A stretch of DNA of 64,000 bases, from contig NZ_WEGH01000003.1 in the NCBI RefSeq assembly GCF_009604375.1, positions 1,426,001 to 1,490,000 on the forward strand. Direction: 5' to 3'. The first letter of the stretch is position 1, and every line of letters begins with the position of its first letter. The notes under the pieces were generated by a model. The model saw only the letters and a program-made list of their open reading frames with translations. It was not told where the DNA came from and made no database searches. The translations under genes were made by a program, and so were the position numbers. Positions 34,734 through 45,392 of this stretch are shown here, piece by piece. This DNA comes from Actinomadura macrotermitis. GTDB lineage: Bacteria; Actinomycetota; Actinomycetes; Streptosporangiales; Streptosporangiaceae.

Positions 34734-36461
34734 CGTCGGCACGATGTCGGGGGCGCCGCGCCGCCGCGCGTCGGCCTCCTGGTCGTCCTCCTGCGCCTGC
34801 GACGCCCGCTCGGCCTCGATCCGCTTGCGGTAGTACTCGATCTCCCGGTCGCGCTGCTTCTTGGACCAGCCGAGCACCGGCGCGATCAGGTCCGCCGCCT
34901 CCTGCGCCGCGCCGACGCCGCGGTCCCAGGTCTCGATCGAGATCCGGGTCCGCCGGGCCAGCACGTCGTTGAGGTGCCGGGCGCCCTCGTGCGACGCCGC
35001 GTAGACGATCTCGGCGCGCAGGTAGTCCTCCGCGCCGCCGAGCGGCTTGGCCAGGTCGGGCCGCTCGGCGATCAGGCCGAGCAGGTCGTCCACCAGCGTC
35101 CCGTAGCGGCGCAGCAGGTGCTCGATCCGCGCCACGTGCACCTTGGAGCGGGCCGCCAGCCGGTGCCGGGAGTTCCACATCGCCTGGAACCCCTCCCCGC
35201 CGACCAGCGCGACCCGGTCGGTGCACGACTCGGCGACCTTGCCGTCCAGGCCGTGCGCGACGGCGTCGATGGCGTCCTTGGCCATCACCCGGTAGGTGGT
35301 GTACTTGCCGCCCGCCACCAGCACCAGGCCCGGCACCGGGTGCGCCACCACGTGCTCGCGCGACAGCTTGGAGGTCTCCTCCGACTCCCCCGTCAGCAGC
35401 GGCCGCAGCCCCGCGTAGACGCCCTCGACGTCCTCGTGCGTGAGCGGGGTGTTCAGCACCGTGTTGACGTGCTCCAGCACGTAGTCGATGTCGGCGCGCG
35501 ACGCCGCCGGGTGCACCTTGTCCAGGTCCCACGCGGTGTCGGTCGTCCCGATGATCCAGTGCCGGCCCCACGGGATGACGAACAGCACCGACTTCTCGGT
35601 GCGCAGCAGCAGCCCCGTCGCCGAGTGGATGCGGTCCTTCGGCACCACCAGGTGCACGCCCTTGGACGCCTTGACGTGGATCTGCCCGCGCCCGCCGACC
35701 AGTTCCTGGATGTCGTCGGTCCACACCCCGGTCGCGTTCACCACCTGCTTGGCGCGCACCTCGGCCGTCGTGCCGTTCTCCAGGTCGCGCACCCGCAGCC
35801 CGGTGACCCGCTCGCCCTCGCGCAGGAACCCGGTGCACTGGGTGCGCGAGGCGATCTGCGCGCCGTAGGCGGCGGCGGTGCGCAGCGCCATCATGACGTA
35901 GCGGGCGTCGTCGACCTGCGCGTCCCACAGCTGGATCGCGCCGGTGAAGGAGGACCTGCGCAGCGCCGGCGCCAGCTTCAGCGCGCCGCGCCGCGACAGG
36001 TGCTTGTGGTGCGGGACGCCGCGCTTGCTGCCCATCTGGAACGCCAGGGCGTCGTACAGCGCGACGCCCGCGCCGAAGTAGCCGCGCTCCCACACCCGGT
36101 GCGTCGTCGGCAGCAGGAACGGCACCGGCCGCACCAGGTGCGGCGCGATCCGCTGCAGCAGCAGCCCGCGCTCGGTGAGCGCCTCGCGCACCAGGTCGAA
36201 GTTGTACTGCTCCAGGTACCGCAGGCCGCCGTGGATCAGCTTGGACGACCGCGACGAGGTGCCGGAGGCGAAGTCGCGGGCCTCCACCACCGCCACCGAC
36301 AGGCCCCGGGTCGCCGCGTCCAGCGCGGCGCCGGCACCCACGATGCCGGCGCCCACCACCACGACGTCGAACTCCTCGCCGGCCATCCGGTCCAGCGCCG
36401 CGGCCCGTTCGGCGGGCCCGAGGCGCGAGCTGCCGAGGCCGGTCACCGGTGATCCCGTCAT
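34722..36461 (-). CDS. glpD: aerobic glycerol-3-phosphate dehydrogenase
   Basis: A 579-aa FAD enzyme that oxidises glycerol-3-phosphate to dihydroxyacetone phosphate and feeds quinones at the membrane. The N-terminal dinucleotide fold VVVVGAGIVGAGAALDAATR, the GTSSRSSKLIHGGLRYLEQ signature and GGKYTTYRVMAKDAID are typical of GlpD, and a C-terminal DAO_C helical domain follows. ATG at 36461. A palindrome with 10-bp arms lies 15-46 bases upstream and is probably its operator. The stop lies inside a 14-bp tandem repeat. It may also supply or drain glycerol phosphate used by the teichoic-type polymerase at the start of the window. Confidence 0.95.
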   Translation of the reverse strand: MTGSPVTGLGSSRLGPAERAAALDRMAGEEFDVVVVGAGIVGAGAALDAATRGLSVAVVEARDFASGTSSRSSKLIHGGLRYLEQYNFDLVREALTERGLLLQRIAPHLVRPVPFLLPTTHRVWERGYFGAGVALYDALAFQMGSKRGVPHHKHLSRRGALKLAPALRRSSFTGAIQLWDAQVDDARYVMMALRTAAAYGAQIASRTQCTGFLREGERVTGLRVRDLENGTTAEVRAKQVVNATGVWTDDIQELVGGRGQIHVKASKGVHLVVPKDRIHSATGLLLRTEKSVLFVIPWGRHWIIGTTDTAWDLDKVHPAASRADIDYVLEHVNTVLNTPLTHEDVEGVYAGLRPLLTGESEETSKLSREHVVAHPVPGLVLVAGGKYTTYRVMAKDAIDAVAHGLDGKVAESCTDRVALVGGEGFQAMWNSRHRLAARSKVHVARIEHLLRRYGTLVDDLLGLIAERPDLAKPLGGAEDYLRAEIVYAASHEGARHLNDVLARRTRISIETWDRGVGAAQEAADLIAPVLGWSKKQRDREIEYYRKRIEAERASQAQEDDQEADARRRGAPDIVPTSAP

Positions 36462-36475
36462 CGCGAACTCCCCCT

Positions 36476-36507
36476 GTCGGGTAGGTGTCGACTACTGCCT
36501 ACCCAAC
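36476..36507. promoter_or_regulatory. palindromic operator upstream of glpD
   Basis: The arms GTCGGGTAGG and CCTACCCAAC are complementary at nine of ten positions across a 12-base spacer. The geometry suits a dimeric repressor of glycerol metabolism. No matching regulator gene is in the window. Confidence 0.6.
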
Positions 36508-36555
36508 AGTAAGGAGAGACCATCCACCCCGTGCGGGTGAGACCCGGTGCGCGGT

Positions 36556-37677
36556 TCAGTGCGCCTGCGGCGCCACCACGACCTGCACACGCTGGAACTC
36601 CTTGAGCTCGGTGTAGCCCGAGGTGGCCATCGCGCGGCGCAGCGCGCCGATGAGGTTCATCGAACCGTCGGCGACGTGTGAGGGTCCGTACAGGATCTGT
36701 TCCATCGTGCCGATCGTGCCGAGGTCCAGCCGGGCGCCGCGCGGCACGTCGCCGTGGTGCGCCTCGCTGCCCCAGTGGTAGCCGCGGCCCGGCGCCTCGG
36801 TGGAGCGCGCGAACGGCGAGCCGACCATCACCGCGTCCGACCCGCACGCGAACGCCTTGGCGATGTCGCCGGAGTTGGTCATGCCGCCGTCGGCGATGAC
36901 GTGCACGTACCGGCCGCCGGACTCGTCCATGTAGTCGCGGCGGGCCGCGGCGACGTCGGCGACGGCCGTGGCCATCGGCACCGCGACGCCGAGCACGGTG
37001 CGGGTGGTGTGCCCCGAGCCGCCGCCGAACCCGACCAGCACGCCCGCCGCGCCGGTGCGCATCAGGTGCAGCGCCGCGGTGTAGGTCGAGCAGCCGCCGA
37101 CGATGACGGGCACGTCCAGCTCGTAGATGAACTGCTTGAGGTTCAGCGGCTCGGCCCGGCCCGACACGTGCTCGGCCGACACGGTGGTGCCGCGGATCAC
37201 GAACAGGTCCACCCCGGCGTCGATGACGGCCTTGTGGAACTGCGCGGTGCGCTGCGGCGACAGCCGCGCCGCGACGGTCACCCCGGCGTCGCGGATCTGC
37301 TGGATCCGCCGCCCGATCAGCTCCTCCTTGATCGGCGCGGTGTAGATCTCCTGCAGCCGCTGGGTGGCGCGCACGTCGTCCAGCGAGGCGATCTCGGCCA
37401 GCAGCGGCTCGGGGTTCTCGTAGCGCGTCCACAGCCCTTCCAGGTCCAGGACCGCCAGGCCGCCGAGGTTGCCGACGGCGATCGCGGTGGCCGGGCTGAC
37501 CACGCTGTCCATCGGCGCCACCAGCAGCGGCATCCCGAACCGGTAGGCGTCGATCTGCCAGGCGACGCTGACCTCCTCGGGGTCGCGCGTCCGGCGGGAC
37601 GGCACGATGCCGATCTCGTCGAACGCGTACGCCCGGCGCCCGCTCTTGCCCCGGCCGATCTCAACCTCAGCAGCCAC
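36556..37677 (-). CDS. guaB3: GuaB3 family IMP dehydrogenase-related protein
   Basis: A 373-aa TIM-barrel protein of the IMPDH/GMP reductase superfamily without CBS domains, matching mycobacterial GuaB3 (Rv3410c) in size and position. Where IMPDH has the catalytic loop GPGSICTTR, this protein reads GGGSGHTTR, so the IMPDH nucleophile Cys is absent. It is therefore not a standard IMPDH; a cyanobacterial GuaB3 has been described as a GMP reductase, which would fit purine interconversion. The start is GTG at 37677 with AGGAAG upstream; longer starts add a basic tail unlike the family. guaB lies 96 bases upstream on the same strand. Confidence 0.93.
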   Translation of the reverse strand: MAAEVEIGRGKSGRRAYAFDEIGIVPSRRTRDPEEVSVAWQIDAYRFGMPLLVAPMDSVVSPATAIAVGNLGGLAVLDLEGLWTRYENPEPLLAEIASLDDVRATQRLQEIYTAPIKEELIGRRIQQIRDAGVTVAARLSPQRTAQFHKAVIDAGVDLFVIRGTTVSAEHVSGRAEPLNLKQFIYELDVPVIVGGCSTYTAALHLMRTGAAGVLVGFGGGSGHTTRTVLGVAVPMATAVADVAAARRDYMDESGGRYVHVIADGGMTNSGDIAKAFACGSDAVMVGSPFARSTEAPGRGYHWGSEAHHGDVPRGARLDLGTIGTMEQILYGPSHVADGSMNLIGALRRAMATSGYTELKEFQRVQVVVAPQAH

Positions 37678-37773
37678 TGCGCTTCTTCCTCTTCCTCGAC
37701 CGCACACCACGAACAGATGGAGAGTGTTCCCGCCACGGCGGCGAACAAGCCCCACAGAGCCTACGGCCGGGGG

Positions 37774-39270
37774 TCAGCGACCCTGGTAGTTGGGTGCCTC
37801 CACCGTCATCTGGATGTCGTGCGGGTGGCTCTCCTTCAGCCCCGCCGAGGTGATCTGCATGAGCTGGCCGCGCTCCTGCAGCTCGGGGATGGTGCGCGCC
37901 CCGGCGTACCACATCGACTGGTGCAGGCCGCCGACGAGCTGGTGCGCCACGTTGGCCAGCGGGCCGCGGTAGGGCACCTGGCCCTCCACGCCCTCGGGGA
38001 TCAGCTTCTCCTCGCTGGCCACCTCGGCCTGCGCGTAGCGGTCCTTGGAGTAGGACTTGCCGCGCTCGCGGTTGCGCATCGCGCCGAGCGAGCCCATGCC
38101 CCGGTAGGACTTGTACTGCTTGCCGTGCACGAAGATCAGCTCGCCGGGGGACTCCTCGATGCCGGCCAGCAGGCTGCCCAGCATCACGGTGTCGGCGCCC
38201 GCCACGATCGCCTTGGCGATGTCGCCGGAGTACTGCAGGCCGCCGTCGCCGATCACCGGCACGCCCGCCTCGCGGGCGCCGCGGGCCGCCTCGTAGATCG
38301 CGGTGATCTGCGGGACGCCGACGCCGGCGACCACCCGGGTGGTGCAGATCGAGCCGGGGCCGACGCCGACCTTGATGCCGTCGGCGCCCGCCTCGGCCAG
38401 CATCCGGGCGCCCGCGTAGGTGGCGACGTTGCCGCCGACCACGTCCACCCGCGCGTTCGCCTTGATCTTGGCGATGGTGTCGGCGACGCCCTTGGAGTGG
38501 CCGTGCGCGGTGTCCACGATGATGACGTCGGTGCCGGCCTCCACCAGCGCCTGGGCGCGGCGGAACGCGTCCTCGCCGACGCCGACCGCGGCGGCCACCA
38601 GCAGCCGGCCGTCGGCGTCCTTGGTGGAGTCGGGGTACTGCTCGCTCTTGGTGAAGTCCTTGACGGTGATCAGGCCGCGCAGCCGCCCCTCGCCGTCCAC
38701 CAGCGGCAGCTTCTCGATCTTGTTGGCGGCCAGCAGCGCGAACGCCTCGTCGCGGCCGACGTCGACCGGCGCGGTGACCAGCGGCATCGGCGTCATCACC
38801 TCGCGGACCGGCCGGGTCAGGTCGGTCTCGAAGCGGATGTCGCGGTTGGTGACGATGCCGACCAGCACCCCGCGCACGTCGGTGACCGGCACCCCGGAGA
38901 TGCGGTAGCGGCCGCACAGCTCCTCGACGTCGGCGAGGGTGGCGTCGGGCAGGCAGGTCACCGGATTGGTGATCATCCCGGCCTCGGAGCGCTTCACCCG
39001 GTCGGCCTGCTCGGCCTGCTCCTCGGCGGACATGTTGCGGTGCAGCACGCCGATGCCGCCCTGGCGGGCCATCGCGACGGCGGTGCGCGACTCGGTGACG
39101 GTGTCCATCGCCGCCGACAGCAGCGGGATGCGCAGGGAGATGTTGCGGGTCAGCCGGGTCGTGGTGTCGGCCTCCCCCGGCTGCATGTCGGAATAACCCG
39201 GCAGCAGCAGCACATCGTCGAAGGTCAGGCCCGGCGGCAGGATCTTGGCGGGCTCGGCTGCGGGGTTCAT
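37774..39270 (-). CDS. guaB: inosine-5'-monophosphate dehydrogenase
   Basis: A 498-aa enzyme that oxidises IMP to XMP with NAD, the committed step to GMP. The N-terminal barrel start GLTFDDVLLLPGYS, a CBS pair in the middle (DVEELCGRYRISGVPVTD and EAFALLAANKIEKLPLVD), the catalytic loop GPGSICTTR and the flap GSLGAMRNRERGKS are all intact. ATG at 39270. It is followed by guaB3, as in M. tuberculosis. Its product feeds GuaA, encoded at 21960-23525. The 215-base gap to the divergent DUF5319 gene should hold its promoter. Confidence 0.97.
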   Translation of the reverse strand: MNPAAEPAKILPPGLTFDDVLLLPGYSDMQPGEADTTTRLTRNISLRIPLLSAAMDTVTESRTAVAMARQGGIGVLHRNMSAEEQAEQADRVKRSEAGMITNPVTCLPDATLADVEELCGRYRISGVPVTDVRGVLVGIVTNRDIRFETDLTRPVREVMTPMPLVTAPVDVGRDEAFALLAANKIEKLPLVDGEGRLRGLITVKDFTKSEQYPDSTKDADGRLLVAAAVGVGEDAFRRAQALVEAGTDVIIVDTAHGHSKGVADTIAKIKANARVDVVGGNVATYAGARMLAEAGADGIKVGVGPGSICTTRVVAGVGVPQITAIYEAARGAREAGVPVIGDGGLQYSGDIAKAIVAGADTVMLGSLLAGIEESPGELIFVHGKQYKSYRGMGSLGAMRNRERGKSYSKDRYAQAEVASEEKLIPEGVEGQVPYRGPLANVAHQLVGGLHQSMWYAGARTIPELQERGQLMQITSAGLKESHPHDIQMTVEAPNYQGR

Positions 39271-39485
39271 GGCTACCTTCCGGCGTGGTGGTGGCGTCTG
39301 ACCAGGTCACAGCGACCTTGCCTCCATGGTAGGCGCGACCGCCCCGCGGGGTGGCCCGTTCTCGCCGGCGCGGGAGTGGTCTTGCCGACACCGGCGCCCC
39401 CGCGCCGGTCACCCTCCGCGCCTGTTCGCGCACAGAAGAGAGCGGGGGGTGCACCTCGCGGGGTGAGGGGCAGTAGCGTGGGGGT

Positions 39486-39872
39486 GTGCACGATGACGCC
39501 CCGCTCGACCCGTTCGCCGGGGATCCCGACGATCCCGCGGCGTCGCTCGGCGACCCTGACGAGGACACGGCCCCGCTCAGTGTCACCGAGCGCGAGGACG
39601 TGCTCGCCGACCTGGCCGACCTGGAGGTGTTCCGGGCCCTGCTGGAACCGCTCGGCGTGCGCGGCCTCACCGTCGACTGCGGCGACTGCGGCAAGCTGCA
39701 CTACATCGACTGGGACCTGCTGCACGGCAACCTGCGGCACCTGCTCGACCAGGGGCTGCCCCGCGTCCACGAGCCCGCCCTGTCGCCCGACCCCGTCGAC
39801 TACGTGAGCTGGGAGTACGCCCGCGGCTACGTCGACGGCGTCATCGACAGCGAGGAAGGGCGCGAGGGCTAG
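39486..39872 (+). CDS. DUF5319 family protein
   Basis: A 128-aa acidic cytosolic protein. TVDCGDCGKLHYIDWDLLHG carries a CxxC that may bind metal, and EYARGYVDGVIDS closes the domain. The gene lies beside guaB and sigD exactly like Rv3412 of M. tuberculosis, so the neighbourhood is conserved across actinobacteria. Function is unknown. The start is GTG at 39486. Its last four bases overlap the convergent rsdA stop. Confidence 0.85.
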   Translation: MHDDAPLDPFAGDPDDPAASLGDPDEDTAPLSVTEREDVLADLADLEVFRALLEPLGVRGLTVDCGDCGKLHYIDWDLLHGNLRHLLDQGLPRVHEPALSPDPVDYVSWEYARGYVDGVIDSEEGREG

Positions 39873-40486
39873 GGCAGCCGCGGCCGGTGGCCGCGGCCGT
39901 GGGGGCCGCGGTAGGTGGGGAGCAGGTTCTCCAGCCGGCGCCGCAGTTCGGTGATGGCGTCCCTGGGGGGCTTGCGGGACGCCTTGCGGCGGTTCGGCCG
40001 GGACGTCTTGCGGGCCGCGCGCTTGGCCGGCCTCGGCTTGGCCCGCGGGCGTTCCACGACGGTCTCGGCGGGCGGCGCGCTCGGGCCGGGCCCGGCGGGC
40101 GTCCCCTGCGCGACGGCCGGCGCGGGCCGGCGCTGCTCGATGATCCCGCTGCCCGCGGCCGCGACGCCGGTGGTGGCCAGCACCGCGCCGACGATGCCGA
40201 GCGCGACGATGGTGCGGCGGCCGCGGCGGCTCTTGGGGGCGCCGGGCACCCCGCCGGGGATCAGCCGCAGCCCGCCCGGTTCGTCCACGTCGTCCAGCAG
40301 CGCGCGCAGCGCCTGGACGGCCGGGTCGCCCTCGTCGGCCTCAGTGGCGGCGGACCGGGCCGCCAGGGCCTCGATGATCGCATCGGTGCGGCGCAGCAGG
40401 TCCGGATCGGTCGGCGGTTCGGCCGGGGCATCGCCGGAGTGCGAAGGCTCGGCCGGATCCGGGGCGCCAGGGCTCCGTCCCGTCAA
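39869..40486 (-). CDS. rsdA: anti-sigma-D factor RsdA-like membrane protein
   Basis: A 205-aa protein. The N-terminal cytosolic part (DPDLLRRTDAIIEALAARSA) would bind SigD. A single membrane helix (TIVALGIVGAVLATTGVAAA) follows, then a Pro/Lys/Arg-rich outer region. The position directly after sigD matches Rv3413c, the SigD-specific anti-sigma factor. The start is TTG at 40486, overlapping the sigD TGA as TTGA, so translation is coupled and stoichiometry controlled. Release of SigD probably needs regulated proteolysis, as in mycobacteria. Confidence 0.82.
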   Translation of the reverse strand: MTGRSPGAPDPAEPSHSGDAPAEPPTDPDLLRRTDAIIEALAARSAATEADEGDPAVQALRALLDDVDEPGGLRLIPGGVPGAPKSRRGRRTIVALGIVGAVLATTGVAAAGSGIIEQRRPAPAVAQGTPAGPGPSAPPAETVVERPRAKPRPAKRAARKTSRPNRRKASRKPPRDAITELRRRLENLLPTYRGPHGRGHRPRLP

Positions 40487-41100
40487 GCGATCGACTCCTC
40501 TCTGGCCATCGCCCGGAGCCGGGCCAGGGCCCGGTGCTGCGCGACCCGTACCGCCCCCGCGGACATGCCCAGTACATTACCGGTCTCCTCCGCCGACAAT
40601 CCGGCCACCACCCGCAGCAGGACCAGCTCGCGCTGCTGCTCGGGCAGCCGGGTCAGCAGGTCCCGGGCGCGCTGCGCCTCGATGTAGCGGACCACCGTCT
40701 CCTCGGGGCCGGGCCGGTCGTCGGGCCCGTCGGGCAGGTCCTCGGTGGGCACCGCGGCGCGCACCGCGCTGCGCAGCGCGTCGGCGATCTTGTGCGAGGC
40801 GATGCCGAACACGAACGACGCGAAGGGCCGGCCCATGTCGCGGTACCGGGGCAGCGCGGACAGCACCGCGATGCACACCTCCTGCGCCACGTCGTCGGCG
40901 ATGTGGTACTGCCCCGACACCCGCCCGAGCCGGGCCCGGCAGTAGCGCACCACCATCGGGCGGATGTGCCCGATGAGGACCTCGATGGCCCCGTCGTCGC
41001 CGGCGACGGCGAGCCGCGTCAGTTCCCGCAGGTCGTTCTCGTCGTCCTTGGCCGCCCGCAACCGCCGCACCCGCCCCGCGTCGGGTGATGGGTTCGCCAT
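40483..41100 (-). CDS. sigD: RNA polymerase sigma factor SigD (ECF type)
   Basis: An ECF sigma factor of 205 aa from ATG at 41100. Region 2 is seen as PMVVRYCRARLG...ADDVAQEVCIAVLSALPRYRD and region 4 as LPEQQRELVLLRVVAGLSAE followed by ETGNVLGMSAGAVRVAQHRA. Sequence and position match M. tuberculosis SigD (Rv3414c). Longer starts at 41148 or 41202 are possible, since no strong ribosome site marks any of them. It is co-translated with its anti-sigma factor. The known regulon in relatives concerns ribosomal and cell-wall genes; that is family knowledge, not visible here. Confidence 0.92.
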   Translation of the reverse strand: MANPSPDAGRVRRLRAAKDDENDLRELTRLAVAGDDGAIEVLIGHIRPMVVRYCRARLGRVSGQYHIADDVAQEVCIAVLSALPRYRDMGRPFASFVFGIASHKIADALRSAVRAAVPTEDLPDGPDDRPGPEETVVRYIEAQRARDLLTRLPEQQRELVLLRVVAGLSAEETGNVLGMSAGAVRVAQHRALARLRAMAREESIA

Positions 41101-41277
41101 GTCGTGGAGAACAGAGCCTGCGCCCAAGGAACCGGTCACGTAGAGCATGATGCCCAGCGCGCTACGGCCTGTCTCCACCACGCGTGACAACGGAATGGTC
41201 ACAGTGCCGGAACGGTCCCCCTAAAATCCCCCAAAGCCCCCACCGAAACCCCGGCACCCGCCCCAAGGGACAGCAAA

Positions 41278-41301
41278 GGCCCCCGCCCGAAGGCGGGGGC
41301 C
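41278..41301 (-). terminator. groEL rho-independent terminator
   Basis: On the minus strand, a 10-bp stem GGCCCCCGCC closes on a TTCG tetraloop and is followed by TTTG. It lies 43 bases after the groEL stop. Confidence 0.85.
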
Positions 41302-41343
41302 CTGCCGCGACGAAGGTGCCCCGAAGGCCACCCTCGGATACGC

Positions 41344-42972
<1,629 letters not shown>

Positions 42973-43058
42973 GAGAAAAACTCCTCCTTCACGCGACCCG
43001 CCCCGGACCCGCCCCCATCAGATGGGCGGTGCCGGGGCGGCGCATCACGTACGGGTGA

Positions 43059-43367
43059 TTACTTCTCGATGACCGCGAGGACGTCGCGGGCCGAGAGGAC
43101 GAGGTACTCCTCGCCGTTGTACTTGACCTCGGTGCCGCCGTACTTGCTGTACAGCACCACGTCGCCGACGGCGACGTCGAGCGGCACGCGGTCGCCCTTG
43201 TCGTCGACGCGGCCCGGCCCGACGGCCAGGACGGTGCCCTCCTGGGGCTTCTCCTTGGCGGTGTCGGGAATCACCAGACCCGACGCGGTGGTGGTCTCGG
43301 CCTCAAGCGGCTGGACGACGATGCGGTCCTCGAGCGGCTTGAGCACAACCTTGGTGGCGGTCGTCAT
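43059..43367 (-). CDS. groES: co-chaperonin GroES
   Basis: A 102-aa co-chaperonin forming the heptameric lid of GroEL. LKPLEDRIVVQPLEAETTTA, the mobile-loop residues ASGLVIPDTA and VLYSKYGGTEVKYNGEEYLV are standard. ATG at 43367 follows GGGAGG by seven bases; upstream in-frame starts add a basic tail not found in GroES. A CIRCE element lies about 125 bases upstream, so HrcA repression is expected. Confidence 0.97.
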   Translation of the reverse strand: MTTATKVVLKPLEDRIVVQPLEAETTTASGLVIPDTAKEKPQEGTVLAVGPGRVDDKGDRVPLDVAVGDVVLYSKYGGTEVKYNGEEYLVLSARDVLAVIEK

Positions 43368-43491
43368 GATCTGACCTCCCCTTCGATTGGTCCTCGGACG
43401 GCCTGGTCGGCCGTCCGGCACATGTGACAGAGAAGGCGACCTGGGACCGGCCTGTCGTCGCGGGTGCCAGACCGAACCTGTGTCGCGCTGA

Positions 43492-43518
43492 TTGGCACTC
43501 TACCGTGGAGAGTGCCAG
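43492..43518. promoter_or_regulatory. CIRCE element (HrcA operator)
   Basis: TTGGCACTC, nine bases, then GAGTGCCAG: the standard 9-9-9 inverted repeat, close to the consensus TTAGCACTC. It is upstream of groES-groEL and also lies in the gap to the divergent methyltransferase gene. Confidence 0.93.
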
Positions 43519-43605
43519 TCATGGACATTATGCCGCGCCCGCTAGCCCGTCAACACGGGAACGGTCAACCCGCGGCATGGTCCGGCGGTCGCTAACGTCC
43601 AGCGT

Positions 43606-44808
43606 ATGGACATCGAGGGGTTCCGCGCGCTGCTGACACCCGAGGGCGCGCGAGTGCTCGCCGAGGCGGCCGGCGCGGACGTGACCGAAGGCGGCCTGCT
43701 GGCCACCGCGTCGCGGCTGCGGGAGCGGTATCCGGCCGGCCTGGTCGCCGCCGCGCTGACGCAGGTGCGGCTGCGCGAGCGGGCCCGCGCCAAGTTCGGC
43801 GACGACGCGGCGCGGATGTTCTTCACCCCGGCGGGGCTGGAGCAGTCGACCCGGTCGGCCGTGGCCGACCACCGGGCGCGCCGGTTCGCCGCGCACGTGA
43901 CGGGTCCGGTACTGGAACTGGGCTGCGGCATCGGCGGCGACCTGCTCGCCCGTGCGCGCGCGGGCCTGCGCGGCGAGGGCGTCGAGCTGGACCCGCTGAC
44001 GGCCGAGGTCGCGCGGGCGAACCTCGCGGTCTTCGGGCTGGAGGACCTGGCGTCGGTCCGGGTCGGCGACGCGACCGAGCAGGATCCGGCCGGCTTCGGC
44101 GCGGTCTTCGCCGACCCGGGCCGGCGCACCGCCCGCGGCCGGGTGTTCGACCCGCGTTCCTACGAGCCGCCGCTGGACGTCGTCCTCGACCTGGCCGGGA
44201 AGGTGCCGGCGGCGTGCGCGAAGGTCGCGCCGGGCATCCCGCACGAGGCCGTCCCGGACGGCGCCGAGGCCGAGTGGGTCTCGGTCGGCGGCGAGGTGAA
44301 GGAGGCGGCGCTGTGGCTCGGCGGCCTGGCCGGCGACGTCCGCCGCCGCGCCACCCTGATCACCGCCGGCGGGACCGCCACCCTCACCCCCGACCCGGCC
44401 CTCGGCGATCCGGACGTGCGCGGCTGGGGACGCTACCTGTACGAACCGGACGGCGCCGTCATCCGCGCCCATCTGGTCGCCGAGGTCGCGGCGGCGGTGG
44501 GCGGCGGCCTGGCCGACCCGCGCATCGCCTACGTCACCTCCGACGAGCTGCGCCCGACGCCGTTCGCCGCCGCCTACGAGGTCGAGGACGTGCTGCCGTT
44601 CTCGCTGAAGCGGCTGAAGGCCGAGCTGCGGCGCCGCGAGGTGGGCGTGCTGACGATCAAGAAGCGGGGGTCGGCGCTGGAGGTCGACAAGCTGCGCCGC
44701 GACCTCGGCTTCGCGCGCCGGGCGCCGCGCGGCGCCACCGCGATGACGGTGGTGCTGACCCGGGTCGGGGAGGCTCCGGTGGCCCTGCTCGCCCGCCCGG
44801 CCCGCTGA
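43606..44808 (+). CDS. class I methyltransferase with THUMP-like domain
   Basis: A 400-aa protein. A helical N-terminal region precedes the SAM-binding motif PVLELGCGIGGDLLARA (about 101-117), then GVELDP and the catalytic-like VFADPGRRTARGR. The C-terminal third (YVTSDELRPTPFAAAYEVED through LKRLKAELRRREVGVLTIKK) corresponds to the THUMP_like domain seen in actinobacterial proteins. This suggests RNA as substrate, though no target is established. ATG at 43606 lies 88 bases from the CIRCE element of the divergent groES. The gene next to it downstream is more than 500 bases away. Confidence 0.85.
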   Translation: MDIEGFRALLTPEGARVLAEAAGADVTEGGLLATASRLRERYPAGLVAAALTQVRLRERARAKFGDDAARMFFTPAGLEQSTRSAVADHRARRFAAHVTGPVLELGCGIGGDLLARARAGLRGEGVELDPLTAEVARANLAVFGLEDLASVRVGDATEQDPAGFGAVFADPGRRTARGRVFDPRSYEPPLDVVLDLAGKVPAACAKVAPGIPHEAVPDGAEAEWVSVGGEVKEAALWLGGLAGDVRRRATLITAGGTATLTPDPALGDPDVRGWGRYLYEPDGAVIRAHLVAEVAAAVGGGLADPRIAYVTSDELRPTPFAAAYEVEDVLPFSLKRLKAELRRREVGVLTIKKRGSALEVDKLRRDLGFARRAPRGATAMTVVLTRVGEAPVALLARPAR

Positions 44809-45392
44809 TCGAGCCCAAAGATCTTCGCGACCGCGCCGAACGCCAAGCCCGGCCCTGGAACCCACCATGGACGCGCAAATCAAGCCGCTTTCCGGCATTG
44901 CGTTGACCAGTATTTACAGCGGTCCGGCAAGGCCGTATAGGCGACGCCAATCCGCGCCTCAGCAGGAAAGCACGGCGCCGACCGGCACATAGGGTCCGCC
45001 GCCGGAGGGTGAGCGCCCAGAATGCGACCGTGAAATGGTTCGAACGCGCCCCGGCGGGCAATATTCGATCATGGCCACCGGCATGACCGCGACCATCCCG
45101 CCGCGCGCCAACTGGTGATCTGCCGCCATATATCGGCACCTGGCGCCGCCGTCCCGCCCGGACGTGCGGCCGCCATCACCGCATATGCTCGATTCCCCCG
45201 CCAACCCGGGGAAACCGGTACCCCGGCGGATCATCGCCACGTCCCGCCCCTCCGGGATATCAAGCGCATTCCACCGAACTCGTAATGTTCCCTGCTCCGT
45301 CTTATAGCGGTGCTCTGCACGCACTACAGTGAGCCCTTCACGATTCATTGCCGCGCGCCATTTCATCGCGTCGGCACACGAAGGAGCATCGG
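44809..45392. other. 584-base stretch without a supported gene
   Basis: GC content and third-position bias drop compared with the surroundings. A minus-strand frame (about 44959-45366) is open but uses rare codons including TTA and has no recognisable domain or ribosome site. It may be a remnant or a genuine orphan gene. The right end should hold the promoter of the coiled-coil gene. Confidence 0.5.

Noticed and set aside
44959..45366. Minus-strand hypothetical gene in the gap before the coiled-coil gene
   Set aside because: Rare codons, no ribosome site and no domain; kept only as a low-interest note.
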